This document shows positions 8,125 to 15,328 of a DNA stretch of 31,420 nucleotides, piece by piece. The notes under the pieces were generated by a model. It saw only the letters and a program-made list of their open reading frames with translations, made no database searches and was not told the DNA's origin. This DNA comes from an uncultured Solimonas sp. (lineage in GTDB: Bacteria > Pseudomonadota > Gammaproteobacteria > Nevskiales > Nevskiaceae), in NCBI GenBank assembly GCA_946478985.1, contig CAMLDZ010000032.1, positions 1-31,420 of the forward strand, written 5' to 3'. Within the stretch, counting starts at the first letter, position 1; each line of letters begins with the position of its first letter. Made by a program: the position numbers and the translations under genes.

Positions 8125-8901
8125 TTATTTCTCGACGAAGGCGCGCTCGATGACGTAATCGCCCGGCGTACCGATATGCGGCGAGATCTGGAACCCGCGC
8201 TTGTCGAGGATCGCGCAGGTGTCGGTCAGCATGGTCGGGCTGCCGCACATCATCACGCGATCGGTTTCCGGGTTCAGCTGCGGCAGACCGATGTCCTCGC
8301 ACAACTTGCCGTTCTCGAACAGATCGGTCAGGCGGCCCTGATTACGGAACGGCTCGCGCGTCACCGTCGGGTAGTAGATCAGCTGCTCGCGAACCATTTC
8401 GCCCAGCACCTCGTCTTGCGGCAATTCGGTGCTGATGTAGTCGTAATAGGCCAGATCGTTGACCTTGCGTACGCCGTGCACCAGCACGACCTTCTCGAAG
8501 CGCTCGTAGGTTTCCGGATCGCGGATCAGCGACATGAACGGCGCCAGGCCCGTGCCGGTACCAAGCAGATAGAGATTCTTGCCCGGCTTGAGATCGTCCA
8601 GCACCAGCGTGCCGGTCGGCTTGCGGCTGACGATCAGCTCATCGCCGACCTTCAGATGCTGCAGGCGCGAGGTCAGCGGGCCGTTCTCGACCTTGATGCT
8701 GAAGAACTCGAGAGTGTCGTCGTAGTTCGTGCTGGCGATGCTGTACGCACGCATCAGCGGCTTGCCGTTGACCTGCAGACCGATCATCACGAACTGGCCA
8801 TTGCGAAAGCGTAACGAGGTGTCGCGCGTGCAGGTGAAGCTGAACAGTGTGTCGTTCCAGTGACGAACCGTCAGTACGGTTTCGGTGGCAAGAGCAACCA
8901 T
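8125..8901 (-). CDS. fpr: Ferredoxin/flavodoxin-NADP+ reductase
   Basis: The 258-residue flavoenzyme moves electrons between NADPH and ferredoxin or flavodoxin in the cytosol. It matches the bacterial subclass I Fpr length. The FAD-binding motif is RAYSIAS (around residue 52), the phosphate-binding region is GPLTSRLQHLKVGD, the NADP-binding loop is GTGTGLAPFMSLIRDP, and the C-terminus ends VIERAFVEK, as in Pseudomonas/Azotobacter Fpr. The frame opens 24 codons upstream. The ATG at 8901 has a GGAG (minus strand, 8917-8914) and begins the conserved fold (ALATETVLTVRHWND), so it was chosen. It lies downstream of minE on the same strand, separated by 144 bp that hold two tandem hairpins, so it may have its own promoter. 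Confidence 0.93.
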   Translation of the reverse strand: MVALATETVLTVRHWNDTLFSFTCTRDTSLRFRNGQFVMIGLQVNGKPLMRAYSIASTNYDDTLEFFSIKVENGPLTSRLQHLKVGDELIVSRKPTGTLVLDDLKPGKNLYLLGTGTGLAPFMSLIRDPETYERFEKVVLVHGVRKVNDLAYYDYISTELPQDEVLGEMVREQLIYYPTVTREPFRNQGRLTDLFENGKLCEDIGLPQLNPETDRVMMCGSPTMLTDTCAILDKRGFQISPHIGTPGDYVIERAFVEK

Positions 8902-8981
8902 GGCAACTACAATCTCCAGCAAAGTCCAGACAGCAGGGCCGCGCAGTTTAGGGAAAAACCCCTGCCCGCGCACGAGTATCC

Positions 8982-9017
8982 GGCCGCATGTCGGCGGCCA
9001 GCGCTGTTGGCAGCGCT
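8982..9017. repeat. Two abutting hairpins between minE and fpr
   Basis: GGCCGC/GCGGCC (8982-8999) and AGCGCTG/CAGCGCT (9000-9017) are perfect stems directly next to each other. A 10-bp palindrome, AGCCCGGGCT, lies close by near 9027-9036. None has a following U-run on either strand, so they are not standard intrinsic terminators. They could stall or process the minE-fpr transcript. Confidence 0.4.
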
Positions 9018-9045
9018 TGTGTAGCGAGCCCGGGCTGGCGGCCGA

Positions 9046-9312
9046 TCAGCTGGCGTCGGGCAGCGTGATGTTCATTTCCAGCACTTCCAGGCCATCCTCG
9101 CGCTGCACGTTGACGTGCACCGCGTTGTCTGGAACCTGGACGTACTTGCGCACGACCATCAGCAGCTCTTCGCGCAGTTTCGGCAGATATACCGGCCCGG
9201 TGCCGGCGCGACCTTCCCGCTGGTGCGCGACGACGACCTTCAAGCGCTCCTTGGCCAGTGATGCCGTGTTCTTCGGCTCGTTACGAAAAAACTTCAGCCA
9301 GTCCAATGCCAT
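9046..9312 (-). CDS. minE: Cell division topological specificity factor MinE
   Basis: MinE drives the pole-to-pole oscillation of MinD by stimulating its ATPase, keeping the MinC inhibitor away from midcell. The 88-residue product has the normal size. Its N-terminal membrane-targeting and anti-MinCD part reads MALDWLKFFRNEPKNTASLAKERLKVVVAHQR-like in pattern (residues 1-32). The dimerisation half contains LPKLREELLMVVRKYV (about 43-58), then the final beta-strands. GGAGG lies inside the end of minD, and the ATG follows the minD stop by three bases, so the two are tightly coupled. It is the last of the minC-minD-minE order on the minus strand. Confidence 0.96.
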   Translation of the reverse strand: MALDWLKFFRNEPKNTASLAKERLKVVVAHQREGRAGTGPVYLPKLREELLMVVRKYVQVPDNAVHVNVQREDGLEVLEMNITLPDAS

Positions 9313-9315
9313 GGC

Positions 9316-10125
9316 TTAGCCTCCGAACAGACGGCCGAGCAAACCCTTCTTCTCAGCCGTGATGAAGCGATGTTCGCGTTCCTCGCCGAGGAAGCGCGCC
9401 ACCACGTCCTCGTAGGCGCGGCCGGCATCGGCCTCCTTGTTGGCGATCACCGGTGCGCCGGCGTTCGACGAAGTGAGCACCGACGGCGATTCGGGAATCA
9501 CGCCAAGCAGCGGAATCGCCAGGATCTCCTTGACGTCCTCGATCGACAGCATCTCGCCCTTGGCGACCCGCGCCGGGTTGTAGCGCGTCAGCACCAGGTG
9601 CTCCTTGACACGGCCGTTGCCGCTTTCGACCCTCTTGGTCTTGCTCGACAACAGGCCCAGCACGCGATCGGAATCGCGCACACTGGAGACTTCCGGATTG
9701 GTGACGACCAGCGCCTCGTCGGCGAAGTACATCGCCAGATGGGCGCCACGCTCGATGCCGGCCGGCGAGTCGCAGACGATGTAGTCGAAATCCTTGGCCA
9801 GTTCGGTGAGGACGCGCTCGACGCCCTCCTCGCTCAACGCGTCTTTGTCGCGCGTCTGGCTGGCCGCCAGGATGTAGAGATTCTCGTAGGTCTTGTCCTT
9901 GATCAGCGCCTGGCGGAGATTGGCTTCTCCATGGATGACGTTCACGAAGTCGAAAACCACACGCCGCTCGCAACCCATGATCAGATCCAGGTTGCGCAGG
10001 CCGACGTCGAAATCGATGACCACGGTCTTGTAACCGCGCATCGCCAGGCCCGTTGAGAACGATGCACTGGTGGTCGTCTTGCCGACGCCGCCTTTACCGG
10101 AGGTCACTACGACGATTTTTGCCAC
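9316..10125 (-). CDS. minD: Septum site-determining ATPase MinD
   Basis: MinD is the membrane-binding ATPase that recruits MinC to block FtsZ assembly away from midcell and is cycled by MinE. The 269-residue protein carries the deviant Walker A motif GKGGVGKTT (residues 10-18), a switch/Walker region with DFDVGLRNLDLIMG, and VCDSPAGIERGA. Its C-terminal amphipathic membrane-targeting helix is EKKGLLGRLFGG. The start codon is GTG (10125-10123) behind an AAGGG ribosome-binding site. It is coupled to minE but separated from minC by 149 bp, wider than usual for this operon. Confidence 0.97.
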   Translation of the reverse strand: MAKIVVVTSGKGGVGKTTTSASFSTGLAMRGYKTVVIDFDVGLRNLDLIMGCERRVVFDFVNVIHGEANLRQALIKDKTYENLYILAASQTRDKDALSEEGVERVLTELAKDFDYIVCDSPAGIERGAHLAMYFADEALVVTNPEVSSVRDSDRVLGLLSSKTKRVESGNGRVKEHLVLTRYNPARVAKGEMLSIEDVKEILAIPLLGVIPESPSVLTSSNAGAPVIANKEADAGRAYEDVVARFLGEEREHRFITAEKKGLLGRLFGG

Positions 10126-10274
10126 GGTTCACCCTTTGAGATGTTTTGTAAGCGGCTGACGCCGCAAAGCCCCCACGACAGAAACACGGGCGGCTGCGGC
10201 TTCGCCGTTTTGGCCATCCAGGGCTCAGAACGCCTTGCCTCGCCTGCTCGATTTCGATCGCCCGGCCCCTCGCG

Positions 10275-10988
10275 TCAGCCTTCCAAGCGTTCGATCTTCA
10301 GTTTGCCATCGGCCAGCCAGGCTTGCGCCGCCTGGCCGCGCAGGCCGCCCTGCATCTGCTCGGCCACTGCGTAGACACCGGCCACCGCCACCAGCTCGGC
10401 CTCGAACTTGCGGCAGAACACACGCGCCGCGGTGTCGCCGCGTGCGCCGGCGATCGCCCGACCGCGTAGCGCACCGTAAATGTGGACGCAGCCGTCGGCC
10501 ACCACCTCGGCGCCGGGACTGACCGTCGCCAGCACCACCAGATCGCCGTCCGGCACGTAAACCTGTTGTCCGGACCGCACGGGCTCGGCGATCACCCGGC
10601 TGCGGCGCGGCGCAGCAGGCGTGGCGGCCACGGGCGCCGGCGCGGCAGCCGGCGGCGGCGCGGCGGCGGCTTCCGGCAGCGGCCGTGCGCGGCCCGGTGC
10701 CTCGACCGGCAACACCGGGATGCCAGCGGCGCGGGCCGCCGCCGCCAGCGGTCCCTCGACCACGCCCAGCGGCTGCATGCCGACCTGGCGCAGCGCGTCG
10801 AAGACCGGCTCGATCGCGAAGGCGAGGTCGGACTCCAGCAGCACCGGCATGCCGATCACCGCCTGCGGCATCTGCCGGGCGAAATCGCGCAGCTGCGCGT
10901 TGATGGCGGCCGGATCGGCGTCGAGCACGCGCACGCGTGTCAACGACAGCATCCGCCCCTTGAATTCCAGCGCTTTATTTGGCGTCAT
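10275..10988 (-). CDS. minC: Septum site-determining inhibitor MinC
   Basis: MinC inhibits FtsZ polymerisation and, together with MinD, restricts division to midcell. The 237-residue product has an N-terminal FtsZ-inhibiting domain (residues 7-95), then a low-complexity Pro/Ala linker (about 100-128, PPPAAAPAPVAATPAAP-like). The C-terminal beta-helical domain (about 132-237) binds MinD and has the signatures VYVPDGDLVVLATVSPGAEV, GCVHIYGALRGRAIAG and RVFCRKFEAELVAVAGVY. The open frame extends upstream into noncoding DNA. The ATG at 10988 was chosen because the conserved N-terminus KALEFKGRMLSLTRV follows at once, although no good Shine-Dalgarno is present. It diverges from the ATP-grasp gene. 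Confidence 0.95.
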   Translation of the reverse strand: MTPNKALEFKGRMLSLTRVRVLDADPAAINAQLRDFARQMPQAVIGMPVLLESDLAFAIEPVFDALRQVGMQPLGVVEGPLAAAARAAGIPVLPVEAPGRARPLPEAAAAPPPAAAPAPVAATPAAPRRSRVIAEPVRSGQQVYVPDGDLVVLATVSPGAEVVADGCVHIYGALRGRAIAGARGDTAARVFCRKFEAELVAVAGVYAVAEQMQGGLRGQAAQAWLADGKLKIERLEG

Positions 10989-11210
10989 GAGAGAGCAAAC
11001 GAATTCGTGAAATTCTACACAGTTCGGGCGCCGCGACACCGTCAGCCTGTGGATCGGTGCCGGCACGCCCAGCCTGCAGGCATGGAGCTGGCCTGCGTTT
11101 TGCTTCAACGGGTAGTAAGGATGCGCATGCTGCACTGGCGTTCCGGAAGCCCGGAGCACGCCTCGGCGGCGTCCACAAGAGACGTACCAACGATAAGAGA
11201 AACGGCCGGC

Positions 11211-12668
11211 ATGGCGATCGACTGGAGCCAGTACCGCTGTAACGGATTTCACGACGAACTGTTTGTCTCGCCCGGCCACGCGCGGCCGGCGGCGCAGCAT
11301 CTCGTCGATTACCTGGGCGGCCTGAGCACCGCCGAACTCGCCGACCGGCGCCTCGCCGCCGAGTTGGCCATCAAGGTGATGGGCATCACCTTCACCGTCT
11401 ATTCGGAAGGCCGCAACGTCGACCGGTCCTGGCCATTCGACATCATTCCGCGCACGTTGCCGAAGTCCGAGTGGCAGCGCACCGAGGCCGGCCTCAAGCA
11501 GCGTGCGCAGGCGCTGAACATGTTCATCCAGGACATCTACGGCGCGCAGAAGATCATCCGCGACAAGGTCTTTCCGGCGGATCTGCTCGAAGAGTCGGTC
11601 AACTTCCGCCCGCAGTGCGTCGGCATGCGGCCGCGCGGCGGCGTCTGGGCGCATATCTGCGGCAGCGATCTGGTCCGCGACGTCGACGGCACGCTGTATG
11701 TGCTGGAGGACAACCTGCGCGTGCCCAGCGGCGTCAGCTACATGGTCGAGAACCGCCAGGTCACCAAGCGCGTGTTCCCGGAGCTGTTCGGCACCGGCGC
11801 GATCCTGCCGGTCGACGGCTATCCGGCGCAGCTCTACGACATGCTGGCGGCGATGTCGCCGCGCCCCGGCGACATGCCGTCGATCGCGCTGCTGACGCCC
11901 GGAATCTACAACTCCGCCTACTTCGAGCATGCCTGGCTGGCCCAGCAGATGGGCATCGAACTGGTCGAAGGCCCGGACCTGTTCGTCGGCGACGACCACT
12001 GCGTCTACATGCGCACCGTCTACGGGCCCAAGCGCGTCGACGTCATCTACCGGCGCATCGACGATCTGTTCCTCGATCCGGAGGCGTTCCGCCCGGACTC
12101 GATCCTCGGCGTGCCAGGGCTGATGCGCGCCTGGCTGTCGGGCAAGGTGGCGCTGGTCAACGCGCCGGGCGCCGGCGTCGCCGACGACAAGGTGGTCTAC
12201 GCTTTCGTGCCGAAGATGATCCAGTACTACCTCGGCGAGGAAGCGATCCTGCCCAATGTGCCCAGTTACCTGTGCATGCTGGAAGATGACCGCCGCTATG
12301 TGCTCGAACACCTCGACCAGCTGGTGGTCAAGCCCGCCAACGAATCCGGCGGCTACGGCATGCTGATCGGGCCGCGGGCGAGCAAGAAGGAAATCGAGAA
12401 ATTCCGCGCGCTGATCAAGGCCGATCCGCGCAACTACATGGCGCAGCCGACCCTGTCGCTGTCGACCGCCCCGACCCTGACCGACGGCGGCATCGAGCCA
12501 CGCCACCTGGATCTGCGGCCGTTCATCCTGTCGCGCGGCGACAGCACCTACGTCACCACCGGTGGCCTGACGCGCGTGGCGATGGTCAAGGGCTCGCTGG
12601 TCGTCAACAGCTCGCAGGGCGGCGGCGCCAAGGACACCTGGATCGTCGACCTGGAAGGCGCTGCATGA
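11211..12668 (+). CDS. Circularly permuted type 2 ATP-grasp protein (DUF404/DUF407)
   Basis: The 485-residue protein belongs to the circularly permuted ATP-grasp family, predicted carboxylate-amine/thiol ligases that work through an acyl phosphate. Signature blocks are GSDLVRDVDGTLYVLEDNLR (151-170) followed by VPSGVSYMVENR, the nucleotide-binding strand VVKPANESGGYGM (372-384), QPTLSLSTAPTL (412-423) and the metal-ligand region EPRHLDLRPF (429-438). The ATG at 11211 begins the conserved MAIDWSQY and follows an AAGAGA sequence; the frame is open far upstream but without family sequence. It is coupled through a short overlapping ORF to the alpha-E gene. Family members recur with alpha-E, Anbu and transglutaminase genes. 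The product is unknown; peptide or amide bond formation is inferred from the fold. Confidence 0.9.
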   Translation: MAIDWSQYRCNGFHDELFVSPGHARPAAQHLVDYLGGLSTAELADRRLAAELAIKVMGITFTVYSEGRNVDRSWPFDIIPRTLPKSEWQRTEAGLKQRAQALNMFIQDIYGAQKIIRDKVFPADLLEESVNFRPQCVGMRPRGGVWAHICGSDLVRDVDGTLYVLEDNLRVPSGVSYMVENRQVTKRVFPELFGTGAILPVDGYPAQLYDMLAAMSPRPGDMPSIALLTPGIYNSAYFEHAWLAQQMGIELVEGPDLFVGDDHCVYMRTVYGPKRVDVIYRRIDDLFLDPEAFRPDSILGVPGLMRAWLSGKVALVNAPGAGVADDKVVYAFVPKMIQYYLGEEAILPNVPSYLCMLEDDRRYVLEHLDQLVVKPANESGGYGMLIGPRASKKEIEKFRALIKADPRNYMAQPTLSLSTAPTLTDGGIEPRHLDLRPFILSRGDSTYVTTGGLTRVAMVKGSLVVNSSQGGGAKDTWIVDLEGAA

Positions 12669-12700
12669 GCCTGCAGCGCCGCCACGAGGAGAAACACTGA
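12665..12700 (+). CDS. Possible 11-codon linking ORF between ATP-grasp and alpha-E genes
   Basis: An ATG at 12665 overlaps the ATP-grasp stop (ATGA). Eleven codons (MSLQRRHEEKH) lead to a TGA at 12698-12700 that overlaps the alpha-E start (TGATG). The alpha-E Shine-Dalgarno (GAGGAGA, 12686-12692) lies inside it. The exact overlaps at both ends suggest a device that carries ribosomes across the 31-nt gap, rather than a functional peptide. It may also be chance. Confidence 0.35.
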   Translation: MSLQRRHEEKH

Positions 12701-13668
12701 TGCTGTCCCGTGTCGCCGACAATCTCTACTGGCTGGGCCGCTATCTGGCCCGCGCCGAAAACACCGCACGACTGATCAGCGTGCATTCCCATCTGCTGCT
12801 GGACCTGCCGCGCGGCGTCGCGCTCGGCTGGGCGCCGCTGGTATCGATCCTCGGCGCCGATGAGGCCTACCGCGAACACCACAGCGAAATCGGCGAAGCC
12901 GAGGTCATGCGCTTCCTGCTGCTCGACACCGAGAATCCCAGCTCCATCGCCGCTTCAGTCGGCGCCGCCCGCGAGATCCTGCGCACCGCACGCGACTCGA
13001 CGCCGCGCGACGCCTGGGAGCAGATCAATGCCCTGCACCTGTTCCTGCAGGAGAAAGGCGAGCGGCACCTGCCTCGCATGTTCCGCCAGGAAGGCCTGGA
13101 CCGCGTCATCGACGGCATCCTGCTGTTGCGCGGCATGCTCGGCGCGACCATGACGCACGACGTCGGCTACCACTTCCTGCAGATCGGCCTGCATCTGGAA
13201 CAGGCCGACATGACCTCGCGCATCATCGACGTGCGCACCGTCGACCTGATCCAGTCGCGCTCCGGTGACGAGCTGCAGCCCTTCCAGCACATCCAGTGGA
13301 TGAGCGTGCTGCGCTCGCTGATGGCCTATCAGGCTTACCGCCGCCACGAGCGCATCCGCGTCAGCGGTCCGGCGGTGCTGCGCTTCCTGCTGCAGAACCG
13401 CGATTTCCCGCGCTCGCTGATGTATTGCCTGAACACCCTGAGCGCCATGCTGCCGCGGCTGCCGCACAACCGCGCCAGCGAACGCAGCCTCGACCGCATC
13501 CGCGCGCTGATCCAGGACGCCAACTTCGAGAAGCTGCTTGAGCGCGGCCTGCACGAATGGCTGGACGAGATCCAGATCGGCATCGGCGCCGTCCACGCGG
13601 CGCTGGCCCGCAGCTACTTCCAGCAGGATTCCGGCATGAGCAGCCAGCGCCAGGCCGCGTTCGGCTGA
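12700..13668 (+). CDS. Alpha-E domain protein (DUF403)
   Basis: The 322-residue protein is all-helical and starts with the family hallmark MLSRVADNLYWLGRYLARAENTARL-like pattern. It continues with LREILRTARDS-type, DVGYHFLQIGLHLEQADMTS and a C-terminal region ending in dense Arg/Leu helices. These features define the alpha-E (DUF403) family, which is almost always encoded next to circularly permuted ATP-grasp proteins and often with Anbu and transglutaminases. Its role is unknown; conserved acidic and arginine residues suggest it binds or presents a substrate or product of the ligase. It is coupled to the ATP-grasp gene and closed by a strong terminator, so these two form one transcript. Confidence 0.92.
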   Translation: MLSRVADNLYWLGRYLARAENTARLISVHSHLLLDLPRGVALGWAPLVSILGADEAYREHHSEIGEAEVMRFLLLDTENPSSIAASVGAAREILRTARDSTPRDAWEQINALHLFLQEKGERHLPRMFRQEGLDRVIDGILLLRGMLGATMTHDVGYHFLQIGLHLEQADMTSRIIDVRTVDLIQSRSGDELQPFQHIQWMSVLRSLMAYQAYRRHERIRVSGPAVLRFLLQNRDFPRSLMYCLNTLSAMLPRLPHNRASERSLDRIRALIQDANFEKLLERGLHEWLDEIQIGIGAVHAALARSYFQQDSGMSSQRQAAFG

Positions 13669-13686
13669 TCGCGCGACCGCACAACG

Positions 13687-13727
13687 AAAAAGGCGGGCGC
13701 CCGCTGTCGCGAACGCCCGCCTTTTTT
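13687..13727. terminator. Bidirectional intrinsic terminator between alpha-E and Anbu genes
   Basis: AAAAA (13687-13691), stem GGCGGGCG (13692-13699), 14-nt loop, stem CGCCCGCC (13714-13721), then TTTTTT (13722-13727). The A- and T-runs let it end both the plus-strand alpha-E transcript (stop 13668) and the minus-strand Anbu transcript (stop 13769). Confidence 0.9.
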
Positions 13728-13768
13728 GCGCCATGAGCCGCAGTCGCGCGGCTTGCGGCGGCGTCGCT

Positions 13769-14548
13769 TCAGCCCGGCTTCGCCTGCTTCTCCAGCAAGC
13801 TGCCCTGCCCGTCCGGCGTCTCCCATTCGAACTTCGGCAGATTGCGGAACGAGGCGACCAGATGCTGGCCCCAGGACTCGCGGATTTCGGCGAATAGCGG
13901 CGTGTCGAGGTCGAAGCGCAGCTTGTGGGTAATCTTCAGCGCGCTCTTGGGCATGATCGCCAGATCGATCGGCGGACCTACCGAGATGTTGCTGCGCATC
14001 GTCGAGTCGATCGACACCAGCGCGCAGCGCGCCGCGTCCTCCAGCGTTACTTCCGGCCGGATCACGCGGTCCAGGATCGGCTTGCCGTACTTGCTCTCGC
14101 CGATCTGCAGAAACGGCGTCTCCGGCGACGAGGTGATGCAGTTGCCCTCGGCGTAGATCATGTAGATCGCCGGTTCCTCGCCCTCGATCTGACCGCCGAG
14201 GATGAAGGTGCTGCGCAGGTCCGCCGTGCTGTACTGCGCGTGGCTGGCCACCTGCTTCTGCGCATTGACGGAAATCGCACCGACGTACTCGGCAGCGTCG
14301 TACATGTGCCGCGCCAGGCGCAGGCTCATCGGCACCACCGGCGCTTCCAGATCGCGACGGATTTGCGCCACCACGGCCTGCGTCGTCGCCAGGTTGCCGG
14401 CGGACAGCAGCACAAAGCTGCGCTCGCCGTCGAACTGGAAGACGTGCATCTTGTTGTAGGTGCGGACGTCGTCGACGCCGGCGCTGGTACGCGTATCAGC
14501 TGCGAAAACCAGGCCTTCGTTGACTCTGATGGCGACGCAATACGTCAT
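13769..14548 (-). CDS. Proteasome-type peptidase Anbu (ancestral beta subunit)
   Basis: The 259-residue protein starts MTYCVAIRVNEGLVFAADTR. Removing Met exposes Thr1, the N-terminal nucleophile expected for the family. Counting from Thr1, Asp17 (AADTRT) and Lys32 (TYNKM) match the proteasome active-site triad, so the peptidase looks intact. FVLLSAGNLATTQAVV and the later SIDSTMRSNISVGPPIDLA segment are Anbu-specific. Anbu is a bacterial relative of HslV and the 20S proteasome; reported structures show open-ring or helical assemblies, and no physiological substrate is established. The gene converges on alpha-E across a terminator, and its 5' end faces a DsbA-fold isomerase gene. In this cluster it is the likely processing or turnover enzyme, which is inference. 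Confidence 0.93.
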   Translation of the reverse strand: MTYCVAIRVNEGLVFAADTRTSAGVDDVRTYNKMHVFQFDGERSFVLLSAGNLATTQAVVAQIRRDLEAPVVPMSLRLARHMYDAAEYVGAISVNAQKQVASHAQYSTADLRSTFILGGQIEGEEPAIYMIYAEGNCITSSPETPFLQIGESKYGKPILDRVIRPEVTLEDAARCALVSIDSTMRSNISVGPPIDLAIMPKSALKITHKLRFDLDTPLFAEIRESWGQHLVASFRNLPKFEWETPDGQGSLLEKQAKPG

Positions 14549-14717
14549 GAAACGCTCGGTTCCTGGGCGGCCGGTGGCCGGGTCAAAGGGGCGACAGTGT
14601 AGGCAGCGACGCCGGTCGCGTCACGCCAGCGCCTGCTCTATGCATTTCTTGTGCCGCGCAAAGCGGCCGTGACAGACTGCTCTCGATCCGCTCCGGACAG
14701 CCCGCCGAGGACCCACT

Positions 14718-15308
14718 ATGCATGGCGCCCGCATCGAATTCTTCTGGGATGCCGTCAGCCCCTATACCTATCTGGCAGCGACCCAGATCGAGGCCATCGC
14801 GCAGCGCCGTCAGGCCGAGCTGGTCTGGCGCCCCTGCCTGCTCGGCAAGGTGCTGGAAGGCAGCGCCAACCAGCCACCGCTGGCCAATCCGGCCAAGCGC
14901 CGTTACATGTTCGACGATCTCGCCCGCTGGGCCCGCCACTACGGCGTGCCGCTGACGCCGCCGCAGCACTTTCCGGCCTCGACCCTGCTGGTGCAGCGGA
15001 TCGGCTGCGCGCTGCCGGACGCCGACGTCGGCCCCTGGGCCAAGGCGACGCTGGGCGCCTACTGGGGCCGCGGCGAGGACATCAGCCAGCCCGAAGTCCT
15101 GCGCGGCATCATCGCCGGCCTCGGCTGGAACGCCGAGGCGCTGCAGACCGCCGCGCAGACGCCGCAGGCCAAGGACGCACTCAAGCGCAACACCGACGAG
15201 GCGCTCAGCCGCGGCGCCTTCGGCGCGCCGACCTTCTTCGTCGGCGAGGCGATGTTCTGGGGCAACGACCGCCTGCCGCTGCTGGACGCCGCGCTCGCCG
15301 CCGGCTGA
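14718..15308 (+). CDS. 2-hydroxychromene-2-carboxylate isomerase-like protein (DsbA fold, GST kappa-like)
   Basis: The 196-residue protein has the DsbA/HCCA isomerase fold. Its N-terminal strand-loop IEFFWDAVSPYTYLA carries Ser14 in the SPY motif instead of a CXXC disulphide. Asn/Pro-containing PLANPAKRRYM follows, and cis-Pro171 lies in FGAPTFFV, near the end. Family members isomerise HCCA in naphthalene degradation with glutathione as cofactor, but many homologues lie outside aromatic pathways and their substrates are unknown. No aromatic degradation gene is present here. The gene sits between Anbu and the large transglutaminase, transcribed against both, so it may be either a passenger or a partner of that cluster. 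Function beyond the fold is uncertain. Confidence 0.85.
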   Translation: MHGARIEFFWDAVSPYTYLAATQIEAIAQRRQAELVWRPCLLGKVLEGSANQPPLANPAKRRYMFDDLARWARHYGVPLTPPQHFPASTLLVQRIGCALPDADVGPWAKATLGAYWGRGEDISQPEVLRGIIAGLGWNAEALQTAAQTPQAKDALKRNTDEALSRGAFGAPTFFVGEAMFWGNDRLPLLDAALAAG

Positions 15309-15328
15309 AAGGCGATTGCGCACCGGCC

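Noticed and set aside
10127..10230. Possible 36-codon minus-strand ORF between minC and minD (MAKTAKPQPP...)
   Set aside because: No ribosome-binding site, overlaps the minD start and has no recognisable content.
10275..12722. 815-codon minus-strand open frame
   Set aside because: Only the last 237 codons are MinC. The rest is antisense to the ATP-grasp gene, has no family sequence and arises from high GC at third codon positions.
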